Shown here piece by piece: positions 1-6,675 of a DNA stretch of 7,863 nucleotides. The first letter of the stretch is position 1; each line of letters opens with the position of its first letter. A program made the position numbers and the translations under genes. Source of the DNA: Acinetobacter sp. UBA6641 (GTDB lineage Bacteria > Pseudomonadota > Gammaproteobacteria > Pseudomonadales > Moraxellaceae); contig DKLL01000258.1 in NCBI GenBank assembly GCA_002455755.1, positions 1 to 7,863 of the forward strand. The letters are read 5' to 3'. The notes beneath the pieces are model-generated. The model had not been told where the DNA came from, searched no databases, and saw only the letters and a list, made by a program, of their open reading frames with translations.

Positions 1-265
1 CAGGCAATCGTTCTACTTCTGAAAGGTCAAAATCAGGATCTTAAAATGTATGTGTAGTCCGCAAGAAAACCCTTTTGTTTCCCATACAAGACATCCCGAG
101 CCATTTTCAAGCACTGCTTTAAAATGCAGCGAAAAGCATAGGATACGTGTTACATCCATGCCACTCTAATGAATCTAATATCGGCTAAAATCTATTTTCA
201 ATCTCAGCTTTACGAACAATTTTTAGTTGTTAAAATGATTTATGAAAGAAGTCTAATAAACAAAA
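1..265. other. AT-rich region left of the VIT gene; possible tail of a plus-strand gene
   Basis: No complete gene is visible here. Plus frame 1 is open from the window edge to a TAG at 55-57 and would encode a tail ending in NQDLKMYV. This could be the C-terminus of a gene that starts outside the window, but 18 codons are too few to tell. The other two plus frames close within 7 and 14 codons. Downstream of the VIT stop on the minus strand there is only a weak hairpin (ACAA/TTGT type, about 213-230) without a T-tract, so the VIT transcript end is not defined. Confidence 0.25.
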
Positions 266-967
266 TTAAATCGGGTTGACATTAAATAATGATCCAATCC
301 AAGCAGAGAAGAGCATTGCAATAATCCCCCAGATGGTGACACGCAAACTCCCCTTAAATTTAGAGGTGCCAGCAAAATGACCGGACAAAGCGCCTAATAT
401 TGCCAATGAAGAAATACCCACAATCATCACTACGCTGGATACATAATGCTCTGGGCTAATCAGGATTGAAAACATTGGAAATAATGCACCCACAGAAAAT
501 GCAAGAGCAGAGGAACCTGCGGCTTGTAAAGGATTTGCTGCGGTATTTTCATGAATACCAATTTCATCGCGTGCATGTGCTTCCAGGGCATTATTGGCCG
601 TAAGCTGAACGGCAACCTCATGTGCCAATTCAGCATTTAAGCCACGTTTAATATAAATTTGGGTCAGTTCTTTGAGTTCATGTTCAGGATGACGCTTAAG
701 TTCACGGGCTTCCATATCCAGATCGGCTTCTTCAATATCGACCTGAGATTTGACAGAAATATATTCACCTGCTGCCATCGAACTGGCACCTGAAATGAGT
801 CCGGCAATGCAGGTAATGAGTAAAGTATGTGAAGATGCACCACTGGCAGCCATCCCCATAATAAGGCTGGTAACCGAAATAATTCCATCATTCGCGCCAA
901 GCACAGCGGCACGTAACCAGCCTGTTCTTTGGATATAATGTTTTTCTAAATGATAAGAATGTGACAT
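266..967 (-). CDS. VIT/CCC1-family Fe2+/Mn2+ transporter
   Basis: Predicted inner-membrane divalent-metal (iron/manganese) transporter of the VIT1/CCC1 family, 233 aa, the usual bacterial length. The N-terminus carries the family signature RTGWLRAAVLGANDGIIS (residues 14-31) leading into TM1 (about 20-42). TM2 (about 48-68) ends in the conserved SMAAGEYISV (63-72). Residues 73-145 form the acidic, helical cytoplasmic region (EEADLDMEARELKRHPEHE and onward), which in plant VIT1 holds the metal-binding glutamates. TM3-TM5 lie at about 150-170, 176-199 and 207-228. I chose the ATG at 967 because family members begin shortly before the GWLRAA motif. The longer frame to a TTG at 1030 adds 21 unrelated residues. 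No strong Shine-Dalgarno precedes the ATG. The family normally exports or sequesters excess Fe/Mn; the direction and metal here are inferred. The gene is single, insulated from its upstream neighbour by a terminator. Confidence 0.93.
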   Translation of the reverse strand: MSHSYHLEKHYIQRTGWLRAAVLGANDGIISVTSLIMGMAASGASSHTLLITCIAGLISGASSMAAGEYISVKSQVDIEEADLDMEARELKRHPEHELKELTQIYIKRGLNAELAHEVAVQLTANNALEAHARDEIGIHENTAANPLQAAGSSALAFSVGALFPMFSILISPEHYVSSVVMIVGISSLAILGALSGHFAGTSKFKGSLRVTIWGIIAMLFSAWIGSLFNVNPI

Positions 968-1001
968 ATGTATGCACTTAATCATTATTTTATTACAACT
1001 A

Positions 1002-1030
1002 CCATAAAAGAAAGCTGAATAAAAAAGCAA
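1002..1030 (-). promoter_or_regulatory. Candidate promoter of the VIT gene
   Basis: On the minus strand, TTGCTT (1030-1025) is followed after 18 nt by TATGGT (about 1006-1001). This lies between the upstream terminator (1039-1074) and the VIT ATG (967), which is where an independent promoter must be. The -10 match is poor, so this is only the best-looking candidate. Confidence 0.25.
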
Positions 1031-1038
1031 GATTCATC

Positions 1039-1074
1039 AATAAAAAAGCTCCTTAAAAAAGGAGCTTTTTTATT
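1039..1074 (-). terminator. Rho-independent terminator after the lipoprotein gene
   Basis: The arms 1039-1054 and 1059-1074 pair perfectly (core GCTCCTT/AAGGAGC flanked by A6/T6) around a 4-nt A loop. The stem is about 16 bp and ends in a T-run on the minus strand. It lies 14 nt beyond the stop codon of the lipoprotein gene. Because of the A/T symmetry it could also work on the plus strand. It separates lipoprotein transcription from the VIT gene downstream. Confidence 0.9.
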
Positions 1075-1087
1075 TTAATGATTCACA

Positions 1088-1432
1088 TTATTGTTGAGCT
1101 TTTTCTCGAACATTAGAAGCACCTTCTTCTATAGCACCGGCAGCCTTAGCCGTGCCGTCTTTCGCTGCTTCTTTCACATTTTCAGCAGCGGCTTCAGTTT
1201 TAGCTGCAGCTTCATCACCAGCTGCCTCAATTTTAGAGGTTGCTTCCTCAGCAGCAGCCTGAGTTTTAGCTTCTGCTTCCTTTGTTGCATCAGAAATATC
1301 ATGACTTGCTTGATTGGCTGCATTTTCAAGATGCTCACCTGTGGTTGCACCGGTTTCAGGTGCTTCTTGTTTATTACAGCCCACCAGGCCAACGGTAGCA
1401 GCAAGACCTAAAGCAATAAGCAATTTATTCAT
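1088..1432 (-). CDS. Small Ala/Glu/Lys-rich lipoprotein with 11-residue repeats (LEA/hydrophilin-like)
   Basis: Predicted 114-aa lipoprotein. Residues 1-18 are a lipoprotein signal peptide (MNKLLIALGLAATVGLVG) ending in the lipobox LVGC, with Cys19 as the lipidated residue. Asn at +2 fits outer-membrane sorting by the Lol rule. The mature chain has no other Cys and no aromatic residues, and is dominated by Ala, Glu, Lys, Thr and Asp. From about residue 45 to 99 it follows an 11-residue period: KTQAAAEEATS (56-66), KIEAAGDEAAA (67-77), KTEAAAENVKE (78-88), AAKDGTAKAAG (89-99). Such repeats are typical of LEA group 3 and hydrophilin-like proteins that are disordered or form amphipathic helices. 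A protective or envelope-spacer role is inference. AGGA (1443-1440) sits 7 nt before the ATG. It is transcribed alone, with its own terminator. No specific ortholog is recognised. Confidence 0.85.
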   Translation of the reverse strand: MNKLLIALGLAATVGLVGCNKQEAPETGATTGEHLENAANQASHDISDATKEAEAKTQAAAEEATSKIEAAGDEAAAKTEAAAENVKEAAKDGTAKAAGAIEEGASNVREKAQQ

Positions 1433-1563
1433 TTTGATTTCCTTTTAATTGTGGCACCCACCTAAATAGGGTATTTTGAATATAACTAAAAAAAAGCATA
1501 AATAATGAGCTAAAATTGTTAATTAAATGTAATTATTTTTTATAAAAAAATGAGTGAAAAAAA

Positions 1564-1596
1564 AGGCTTATATCTCTAGAGTAGAGGTATAAGCCT
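1564..1596 (-). terminator. Rho-independent terminator after ahpF
   Basis: A 14-bp stem (1564-1577 with 1583-1596, one G-T or mismatch position) closes a 5-nt loop. On the minus strand it is followed by about eight T residues (1564-1557). It begins 32 nt past the ahpF stop codon and should end the ahpF transcript before the lipoprotein gene. Confidence 0.88.
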
Positions 1597-1628
1597 GAAA
1601 AAAACAAATTCTGCTTTTATTGGTTTAA

Positions 1629-3191
1629 TTACGCGTTACGGATAATGTAGTCAAAAGCCGACAGTGATGCCTTGGCACCTTCACCGGTGGCAATGATGAT
1701 CTGCTTGTACGGCACCGTGGTACAGTCACCCGCTGCAAACACCCCCTTCACACTGGTTTCATTGCGGTCGTTAATCACGATCTCGCCACGGTTGGAAAGT
1801 TCCACTTTTGACGCTTTCAGGAAATCCGTGTTTGGCAACAAACCGATCTGTACAAAGATCCCCGCCAGTTTAACCGTGTGTTCCTCATCCGTTGCACGGT
1901 CCTTATATTTCAGTGCAGTGACCTGTGAACCGTCACCCACCACTTCAGTCGACAAGGCATTTTTGATTACGGTGGTGTTTGGCAGGCTGTTGAGTTTGTC
2001 CTGAAGCACCTGATCGGCACGCAGTTTGGTGTCAAATTCCACCAGTGTTACATGTTCCACAATCCCGGCCAGGTCAATCGCCGCTTCCACACCCGAGTTG
2101 CCGCCGCCAATCACCGCAACACGCTTGCCCTTGAACAGTGGACCGTCACAGTGCGGACAGTACGCCACACCACGGGTTTTATATTCCTGCTCGCCCGGCA
2201 CGTTCATCTCTCTCCAGCGGGCACCGGTCGACAGAATGATAGTTTTCGACTCAAGCTTCGCCCCGTTTTCCAGAGTCACTTCTACCAGGCCATTTTCGGT
2301 CTCATCCGCGCCCCTGATTGCTGAAACCTTTTGCAGGTTCATGATGTCGACGTCATAGGCACGTACATGCGCTTCCATTTCAGCGGCAAATTTCGGCCCT
2401 TGAGTTTTCTGCACCGAGGTGTAGTTTTCAATGTCCATGGTATCCATGACCTGACCGCCAAAGCGTTCCGCCACAATTCCGGTCTGGATGCCTTTACGGG
2501 CTGCATAGATCGCCGCGGTGTTGCCGGCAGGGCCGCCACCAATCACCAGTACATCAAATGCGTCTTTGGCATTCAGTTTCTCTGCCTCTTTGGCCGATGA
2601 ACCGGAATCCAGTTTGGCCACGATTTCTTCCAGAGTCATGCGGCCCTGACCAATGTGTTCGCCATTCTGGAACAGCATCGGCACCGCCATGATCTTGCGT
2701 TGTTCCACTTCGTCCTGGAAGAAGGCACCGTCAATCATGGTCGCGGTGGTGCCCGGGTTGTAGATGGCAATCAGGTTCAGGGCCTGCACCACGTCCGGAC
2801 AGTTATGACAGCTCAGCGATACAAACACCTCAAAATCAGCCGTTAAATTTAAACTCTTGATTTGTGCCAACACCTCATCCGACACTTTTGGGGCATAACC
2901 CGACACTTGCAGCAAGGCTAAAATTAAAGAGGTAAATTCATGGCCCATCGGCAAGCCGGCAAAGTTGACCCGCGGCTGCTCGCCGGCTTTAGCCACTCCA
3001 AAGCTCGGTGCACGCGTGTTGGTGCCGTCAAAACGGGCCGTTACCTGATCCGACAGTGCGGCAATTTCAGTCACCAGTTCCTTGATTTTATCTGACTTGT
3101 CTGAGGCATCTAAAGTTGCGACCAGTTCAATCGGACTTTCCAGACGTTCTAATAAGGTTTTGAGTTGGGCTGAAGTATTTTGGTCTAACAT
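1629..3191 (-). CDS. ahpF: Alkyl hydroperoxide reductase subunit F (AhpF)
   Basis: NADH-dependent flavoprotein disulfide reductase that passes electrons from NADH through FAD and two disulfide centres to the peroxidase AhpC, for cytosolic removal of H2O2 and organic peroxides. The 520 aa are colinear with E. coli AhpF (521 aa as I recall it). The N-terminal double-thioredoxin-fold domain carries the redox CHNC (residues 128-131). The FAD-binding VIGGGPAG is at 216-223, the thioredoxin-reductase-like active site CPHC at 345-348, the NADH-domain [10 protein letters not shown] at 361-370, and the C-terminal FAD motif [15 protein letters not shown] at 483-497. All key residues are present. I chose the ATG at 3191 because homologs begin MLD-N, and GGAG (3204-3201) precedes it by 9 nt. 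A TTG at 3206 would only add five residues. The gene stands alone without ahpC. It is visibly more GC-rich than its neighbours. Confidence 0.98.
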   Translation of the reverse strand: MLDQNTSAQLKTLLERLESPIELVATLDASDKSDKIKELVTEIAALSDQVTARFDGTNTRAPSFGVAKAGEQPRVNFAGLPMGHEFTSLILALLQVSGYAPKVSDEVLAQIKSLNLTADFEVFVSLSCHNCPDVVQALNLIAIYNPGTTATMIDGAFFQDEVEQRKIMAVPMLFQNGEHIGQGRMTLEEIVAKLDSGSSAKEAEKLNAKDAFDVLVIGGGPAGNTAAIYAARKGIQTGIVAERFGGQVMDTMDIENYTSVQKTQGPKFAAEMEAHVRAYDVDIMNLQKVSAIRGADETENGLVEVTLENGAKLESKTIILSTGARWREMNVPGEQEYKTRGVAYCPHCDGPLFKGKRVAVIGGGNSGVEAAIDLAGIVEHVTLVEFDTKLRADQVLQDKLNSLPNTTVIKNALSTEVVGDGSQVTALKYKDRATDEEHTVKLAGIFVQIGLLPNTDFLKASKVELSNRGEIVINDRNETSVKGVFAAGDCTTVPYKQIIIATGEGAKASLSAFDYIIRNA

Positions 3192-3233
3192 GGCTAACGT
3201 CTCCAAGGGAGTAAATGCTTATTCAATAAAGCT

Positions 3234-3262
3234 ATAGTAGGGGAAATAGTTAAATAGGTAAA
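3234..3262 (-). promoter_or_regulatory. Candidate sigma70 promoter of ahpF
   Basis: On the minus strand TTTACC (3262-3257) and TACTAT (3239-3234) are separated by exactly 17 nt, about 43 nt before the ahpF ATG. Each hexamer matches the consensus at four of six positions. CTAT recurs three times around it (3257-3254, 3249-3246, 3237-3234 read on the minus strand), but the 12- and 8-nt spacing does not match the canonical OxyR layout. Peroxide control is therefore not shown by the sequence. Confidence 0.45.
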
Positions 3263-3386
3263 ACAGTTTGTTTTTATAATTATGATCGTATTATTGAATT
3301 ATTAATGTATTCATTTTTCTTTACTCAACCCTGCATGATTGCAAACATGAAAAAAACATAATGAAATAACATTCAAAAAAATCTTT

Positions 3387-3409
3387 AAGAGCCCTGTTAA
3401 TGGGCTTTT
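3387..3409 (-). terminator. Terminator at the end of the TelA-type operon
   Basis: On the minus strand AAAAGCCC and GGGCTCTT form a stem of about 8 bp (one G-T pair) around the 7-nt loop ATTAACA, starting 12 nt after the stop codon of the membrane-protein gene. A run of seven T residues follows a few nt after the stem (3381-3375). The stem is modest and the T-tract slightly displaced, so efficiency may be partial. Confidence 0.6.
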
Positions 3410-3421
3410 AACTTGCATCGT

Positions 3422-4339
3422 TTAACTTATAAGGCGCTGTTCAACTCTGAATATTCGCCCTTTTAAATGCTGCGCCAAAACAAACAGGATGAGGCTCAAA
3501 ATTGCAGATAAAATAAGCATTGCAATAATCAATATATTCACCAGACTGCTGATTTGCTCTGCCTGAGTTACTTGTCTGGATACAACTTTTGCCATGGGGG
3601 TTAAACTCTGACCATAAAGCTGGTGCTGCATCGTCCAGAGCTGTTCAGGTTTAAAACCATATTCAAAAAAATTGGGATCTGTTTTTTCCGCTTTAATCAG
3701 CGCCAAAACTTGTGGAATAGCAGCATCTTTATCCACCGGTTTATGCAGTAGCGCAGTTTGTGCCAGCAGATATGCCTTTACCGGTTGATCTAAATCACTT
3801 TGCTGTAAATACTGCGCCAACTCGCTTTGCTGAATATTTTTGTCGTATTGAATGACTTCTGCGTATGCATCCTGATCATTATTTAAATCATACTGTAGAT
3901 ACGTCAGCCCTGACCACAACACAATAAATGCAATGATCCATCCGACAAACTTCAAAATAAAAGACTGAAAACGGACATAGAAAAACCGTATTTTCTTTAA
4001 AAAATGAATGACAAAAAATGCCCCGAAGAAGGAAACCAACAGTTTTAGAATCAGCCAGCCAAACCAGGATAACAGGTTGCTAAAATAGTCCGTATGCTGA
4101 CTGAGTTCTGCCAGGTTTGCATCTACACTCATCGGCATATGTAATTGCTTTAATTCAGTGCTAACTCCAAAAAAGCTATACACAAAATCATGCTGTAAAA
4201 ATAACGCCACCACTGAGGCAATAAAAATAATGCTGCTCGTCATAGCCAACAACATTAAATTGCGTTGCCGCTTTTTTAACGCGACCACACCGGATTCAAT
4301 CTGTTGCGGATTTACAGCATATTCATCTAAGGGAGGCAA
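3422..4339 (-). CDS. Four-helix membrane protein of unknown function, TelA-operon partner
   Basis: 305-aa inner-membrane protein that I do not recognise. Hydrophobic segments lie at about 28-49, 89-113, 127-148 and 265-289. The basic clusters KKRQR (22-26) and KKIRFFYVR (115-123) before and between helices place the N-terminus, the TM2-TM3 turn and the C-terminal tail (HLKGRIFRVEQR) in the cytoplasm. The Gln/Asp-rich segment 150-264 would then be a soluble periplasmic domain of about 115 residues. I chose a TTG start at 4339 because AGGAG (4351-4347) sits 7 nt before it. An upstream TTG at 4360 has no ribosome-binding site, and the first in-frame ATG would fall inside TM1. The gene lies 42 nt after the TelA gene and is last in the operon, which suggests that it anchors or works with the two TelA-type proteins. 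That role is inferred from context only. Confidence 0.85.
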   Translation of the reverse strand: MPPLDEYAVNPQQIESGVVALKKRQRNLMLLAMTSSIIFIASVVALFLQHDFVYSFFGVSTELKQLHMPMSVDANLAELSQHTDYFSNLLSWFGWLILKLLVSFFGAFFVIHFLKKIRFFYVRFQSFILKFVGWIIAFIVLWSGLTYLQYDLNNDQDAYAEVIQYDKNIQQSELAQYLQQSDLDQPVKAYLLAQTALLHKPVDKDAAIPQVLALIKAEKTDPNFFEYGFKPEQLWTMQHQLYGQSLTPMAKVVSRQVTQAEQISSLVNILIIAMLILSAILSLILFVLAQHLKGRIFRVEQRLIS

Positions 4340-4346
4340 ACCTTTT

Positions 4347-4351
4347 CTCCT
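4347..4351 (-). promoter_or_regulatory. Ribosome-binding site that decides a TTG start
   Basis: A perfect AGGAG on the minus strand, 7 nt before the TTG at 4339-4337. It overlaps the TAG stop (4352-4350) of the 9-codon mini-ORF that begins 2 nt after the TelA stop. It supports initiation at TTG and possible translational coupling. Confidence 0.7.
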
Positions 4352-4379
4352 AAAGTGCAAGCAATCCAGTTAAGTTCAT
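4350..4379 (-). other. Nine-codon mini-ORF between the TelA and membrane-protein genes
   Basis: The order on the minus strand is the TelA stop TAA, then GC, then an ATG opening a frame that reads MNLTGLLAL and stops at TAG inside the AGGAG of the next gene. It has no ribosome-binding site of its own, but a ribosome ending telA would be 2 nt away. It could relay ribosomes to the weak TTG start of the membrane protein. It may equally be chance. Confidence 0.3.
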
Positions 4380-4381
4380 GC

Positions 4382-5515
4382 TTAAGACTTGTTTACGCTA
4401 CTATTACTCGATTCTAAAACCAGATGATTCAAATTTTCTTGTAAGGCCCGTAACCGTGTCGTGGCTTCTGCACGTTTTTGCATGCCTTCTTTTTGCACCT
4501 GAATCACATCATTAACAGTTTTAATGAGGGTATTTTGCACATGTTCAAGCGTTTCGATATCAATTACTGAACGTTGATTGGCTTTGGCAGTATCTACCGA
4601 GTTCTGATGCAACAAGTCTGCATTACGGCGCAACAGATCATTGGTGGCATCATCAATGCTATTGGCCAGCTGTACACTATTTTTCTGTTCATTCAGGGAA
4701 ATCGCCAAACTGATCTGGTTTTTCCATGCCGGCAAGGTAATATTTTTAATCGCATAGAATTTATCGACCAGCATCAAGTTATTGGACTGGATAATTCGGA
4801 TCATCGGCAAGGTTTGCATTGCAGATTGCTGCAAAACCTGTAAATCACTGACCCGTTTTTCCAGGTTATTGGCCAGATGATTCAGGTCATAAACTTTCTG
4901 CACCGTTGTCTGATCTTGGGTTTGGCTGCTTAAAGCCGCAATTTGTTGTTGAATTTCCTGCTCTTTCAATTTCCCGGCAGCAATATAAATACCCAGCTGT
5001 TTATATTCGTCTTGCACCCCCTGAAACATTCGATCCAGAGTATCGACACGGCTTTTAAGTCCAGATTGGGAAGTCTCAATTTCTTTAACCAGCACATCAA
5101 TCTGTTCTTTGGTGCTATTAAAATGCTGATCAAAGTTTTGCTTGGCACCTTTCATTTTACTGATCAGGCCGCCAAAAAAACCGGTACTTTTTTTCTTGTT
5201 TAGAATACTGCTGCTGTTCAGCTGCTGGGCAACCTGTACCACCTGATTTAACTTTTGGCCTGTGGTATCCAGTTCTTTGTTTTGTACCAGATTCAGCAAT
5301 TCATCGGTATAACCTGACGTTTTTGTTGCAATATTTTTGCCATATTCTGCTACTGCTGCATGGTTCATTGCAGCCAGTTCTTTATGTGCATTCATCACTT
5401 CATTAAAGTCTGAATGCTGCAACCCCATTTCTTGTAAATTCAGTTGCTGAAACTTTTGCTGAACAAGATCCTGAGTGACTTCAGCGGGTAAATCTTTGGG
5501 TTCAAAATCGGTCAT
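4382..5515 (-). CDS. TelA-family (toxic anion resistance) protein
   Basis: 377-aa soluble, largely helical protein of the TelA/KlaA family, close to the usual family length. No signal peptide or membrane helix is visible. Family-type features include a Gly-rich GFFGGLISKMKG (112-123), a helix with the pattern QLGIYIAAGKLKEQE (173-187), and the core LEKRVSDLQ...MIRIIQSNNLMLVDKFYAIKNITLPAWKNQ (218-267), with the typical R-x-IQ-x-NN and P-x-WK elements. A Lys/Arg-rich coiled-coil tail follows (310-365). The family is linked to tellurite and other toxic-anion resistance and is often found in membrane-stress gene sets, but its biochemical activity is not established, so the substrate here is unknown. 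The start is supported by AGGTG about 5 nt before the ATG. It lies 20 nt after the short TelA-like gene and 42 nt before the membrane-protein gene, as the middle of one operon. Confidence 0.9.
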   Translation of the reverse strand: MTDFEPKDLPAEVTQDLVQQKFQQLNLQEMGLQHSDFNEVMNAHKELAAMNHAAVAEYGKNIATKTSGYTDELLNLVQNKELDTTGQKLNQVVQVAQQLNSSSILNKKKSTGFFGGLISKMKGAKQNFDQHFNSTKEQIDVLVKEIETSQSGLKSRVDTLDRMFQGVQDEYKQLGIYIAAGKLKEQEIQQQIAALSSQTQDQTTVQKVYDLNHLANNLEKRVSDLQVLQQSAMQTLPMIRIIQSNNLMLVDKFYAIKNITLPAWKNQISLAISLNEQKNSVQLANSIDDATNDLLRRNADLLHQNSVDTAKANQRSVIDIETLEHVQNTLIKTVNDVIQVQKEGMQKRAEATTRLRALQENLNHLVLESSNSSVNKS

Positions 5516-5535
5516 GCTTCACCTAAATAGTATGT

Positions 5536-6324
5536 TTAGTGTAGAGGTTTCTCGAGTGATTTTCTTAAAGTATGAATTAAGCTCTCTCTACTATGATCCA
5601 GCTTTTCCAATTCAATGCGTGAATTGCTTTGGTTACTTTGTTTAACATGATATTGCCAGGCAGGAATCAATACTTGCTGCGCTTCTTTAAAACGGTCCAG
5701 CAAAGTTAAAGAAAGCTGCTGCGATAATTGCATTTGCGTAATTGCAATATCATTACTGGCTTGTAGAGTTTGTAATGAATTGATTTTTTTTGACAATCTT
5801 TCTGAAAAATTATCCAGAGGATGTATATTCTTGACGAAGTTCGGATATTCCAACAGAAATTCTTGTGCAGCCCGAATGTATTTTGCCATCTGTTCTCGAT
5901 GCCCGAGCAACTGCTGAAAACGTGCCTGTGACTTTTGTATCTCAACCTGCAATTTTTGACTTAAATGATTGGCCCGATTGAGCAATTGGTCCAGATTTTT
6001 ATAATACTCAACCTGACCAGAACCATATTCCAGATCTATTCCCAACCACTTTTGCAAGGCATTAAACTTGCGACGGGTCAGATACTTTTTTGAATCAGCC
6101 AATGCCTGAATGAGTTGTTTTATGGTGCTGCTTAATTGCTGGGTCAAATGTGGATCGACTCCGTTTAATAATACAGACTGAGCCTGAATGACTGAATCGG
6201 CATAATGATTCAGACGATATTGATCCTGAAGCAAAGGGACCAGATCATTACGCTGAATAGAAAGAAGTTCAGCCCGATTTACTTCAATGTCGGCCAAGGC
6301 AACCAGCATATCTATTTGAGACAT
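5536..6324 (-). CDS. Short divergent TelA-like helical protein
   Basis: 262-aa soluble protein rich in Gln, Leu and Lys, with long predicted helices and no signal peptide or membrane segment. By eye, residues 175-227 (ERLSKKINSLQ to PAWQYHV) align without gaps to residues 216-268 of the downstream TelA protein (NNLEKRVSDLQ to PAWKNQI). About 14 of 53 positions are identical, including LQ-x-LQ-x-S, L-x-L-x-D-x-F and PAW. QMAKYIRAAQEFLLE (145-159) also matches the TelA element QLGIYIAAGKLKEQE. The protein ends about 35 residues after PAW, whereas TelA continues for about 113, so the C-terminal coiled coil is missing. The usual R-x-IQ-x-NN is degraded to QMQLSQQ. It is probably an ancient partial paralog and may pair with the full-length protein. 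The ATG at 6324 has only a weak upstream GAG. It is the first gene of the three-gene operon. Confidence 0.82.
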   Translation of the reverse strand: MSQIDMLVALADIEVNRAELLSIQRNDLVPLLQDQYRLNHYADSVIQAQSVLLNGVDPHLTQQLSSTIKQLIQALADSKKYLTRRKFNALQKWLGIDLEYGSGQVEYYKNLDQLLNRANHLSQKLQVEIQKSQARFQQLLGHREQMAKYIRAAQEFLLEYPNFVKNIHPLDNFSERLSKKINSLQTLQASNDIAITQMQLSQQLSLTLLDRFKEAQQVLIPAWQYHVKQSNQSNSRIELEKLDHSRESLIHTLRKSLEKPLH

Positions 6325-6366
6325 AATATTGGAAACTCAACATAATCATTTTTATAGTACGACTTC

Positions 6367-6395
6367 TGTATAAAAGATCATGTAGTGTTTTGCAA
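6367..6395 (-). promoter_or_regulatory. Candidate promoter of the TelA-type operon
   Basis: On the minus strand TTGCAA (6395-6390) and TATACA (6372-6367) are separated by exactly 17 nt, four of six consensus matches each. This would give a leader of about 35 nt before the ATG at 6324. A second TACTATAAA element nearer the gene (about 6360-6352) has no good -35 partner. Confidence 0.45.
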
Positions 6396-6565
6396 TTTTT
6401 CAGAATCTGACTCAGACAGCTTATAAAAAGATAAAATACGGTGTGGTAATCCGTCGGAAAAACAATCTGCTCTGTACTGACAATAAATTGATTATTCAAA
6501 TATTTATAAAAAAAAGACTTGTTCAGTTCATTTTCAGCGCGTGTTTTTATCGGATTATCCAAGAT

Positions 6566-6593
6566 TTGATGGTTGAATTCTTTATTCTATGGT
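6566..6593 (+). promoter_or_regulatory. Candidate promoter of the beta-propeller gene
   Basis: TTGATG (6566-6571) and TATGGT (6588-6593) are 16 nt apart. Transcription would begin near 6600, inside the inverted repeat 6598-6615, about 75 nt before the ATG. The -35 begins with TTG and the -10 with TAT, but both hexamers are imperfect. Confidence 0.3.
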
Positions 6594-6597
6594 TCAG

Positions 6598-6615
6598 CGA
6601 ATACAAGAGTATTCG
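6598..6615. repeat. Perfect inverted repeat, candidate operator
   Basis: CGAATAC-AAGA-GTATTCG: two 7-bp arms in perfect dyad symmetry around a 4-nt spacer. It has no T-run and so is not a terminator. Its 18-bp size suits a dimeric helix-turn-helix regulator. It lies at the predicted transcription start of the beta-propeller gene, where a bound repressor would block initiation. No regulator gene is visible nearby. Confidence 0.5.
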
Positions 6616-6662
6616 GCAACAATGAGAATTCAAATAAAAAATCGATTTCATGGATCTGAATC

Positions 6663-6666
6663 GGAG
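6663..6666 (+). promoter_or_regulatory. Ribosome-binding site of the beta-propeller gene
   Basis: GGAG 9 nt before the ATG at 6676. It decides between this start and the in-frame ATG at 6622, which has no such site. Confidence 0.65.
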
Positions 6667-6675
6667 AATAATGAT

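Larger units (their letters stand above)
6325..6675. other. Divergent intergenic region between the TelA-type operon and the beta-propeller gene
   Basis: 351 nt, strongly AT-rich, without a convincing gene. Short frames on both strands here (for example minus 6284-6562 and plus 6443-6625) have low-complexity Phe/Ile/Lys composition and no ribosome-binding sites. The region should hold two divergent promoters. Candidates are at 6367-6395 (leftward) and 6566-6593 (rightward). It also holds a small palindrome, TCTGA-C-TCAGA (6406-6416), just upstream of the leftward -35, and a perfect inverted repeat at 6598-6615. Confidence 0.6.
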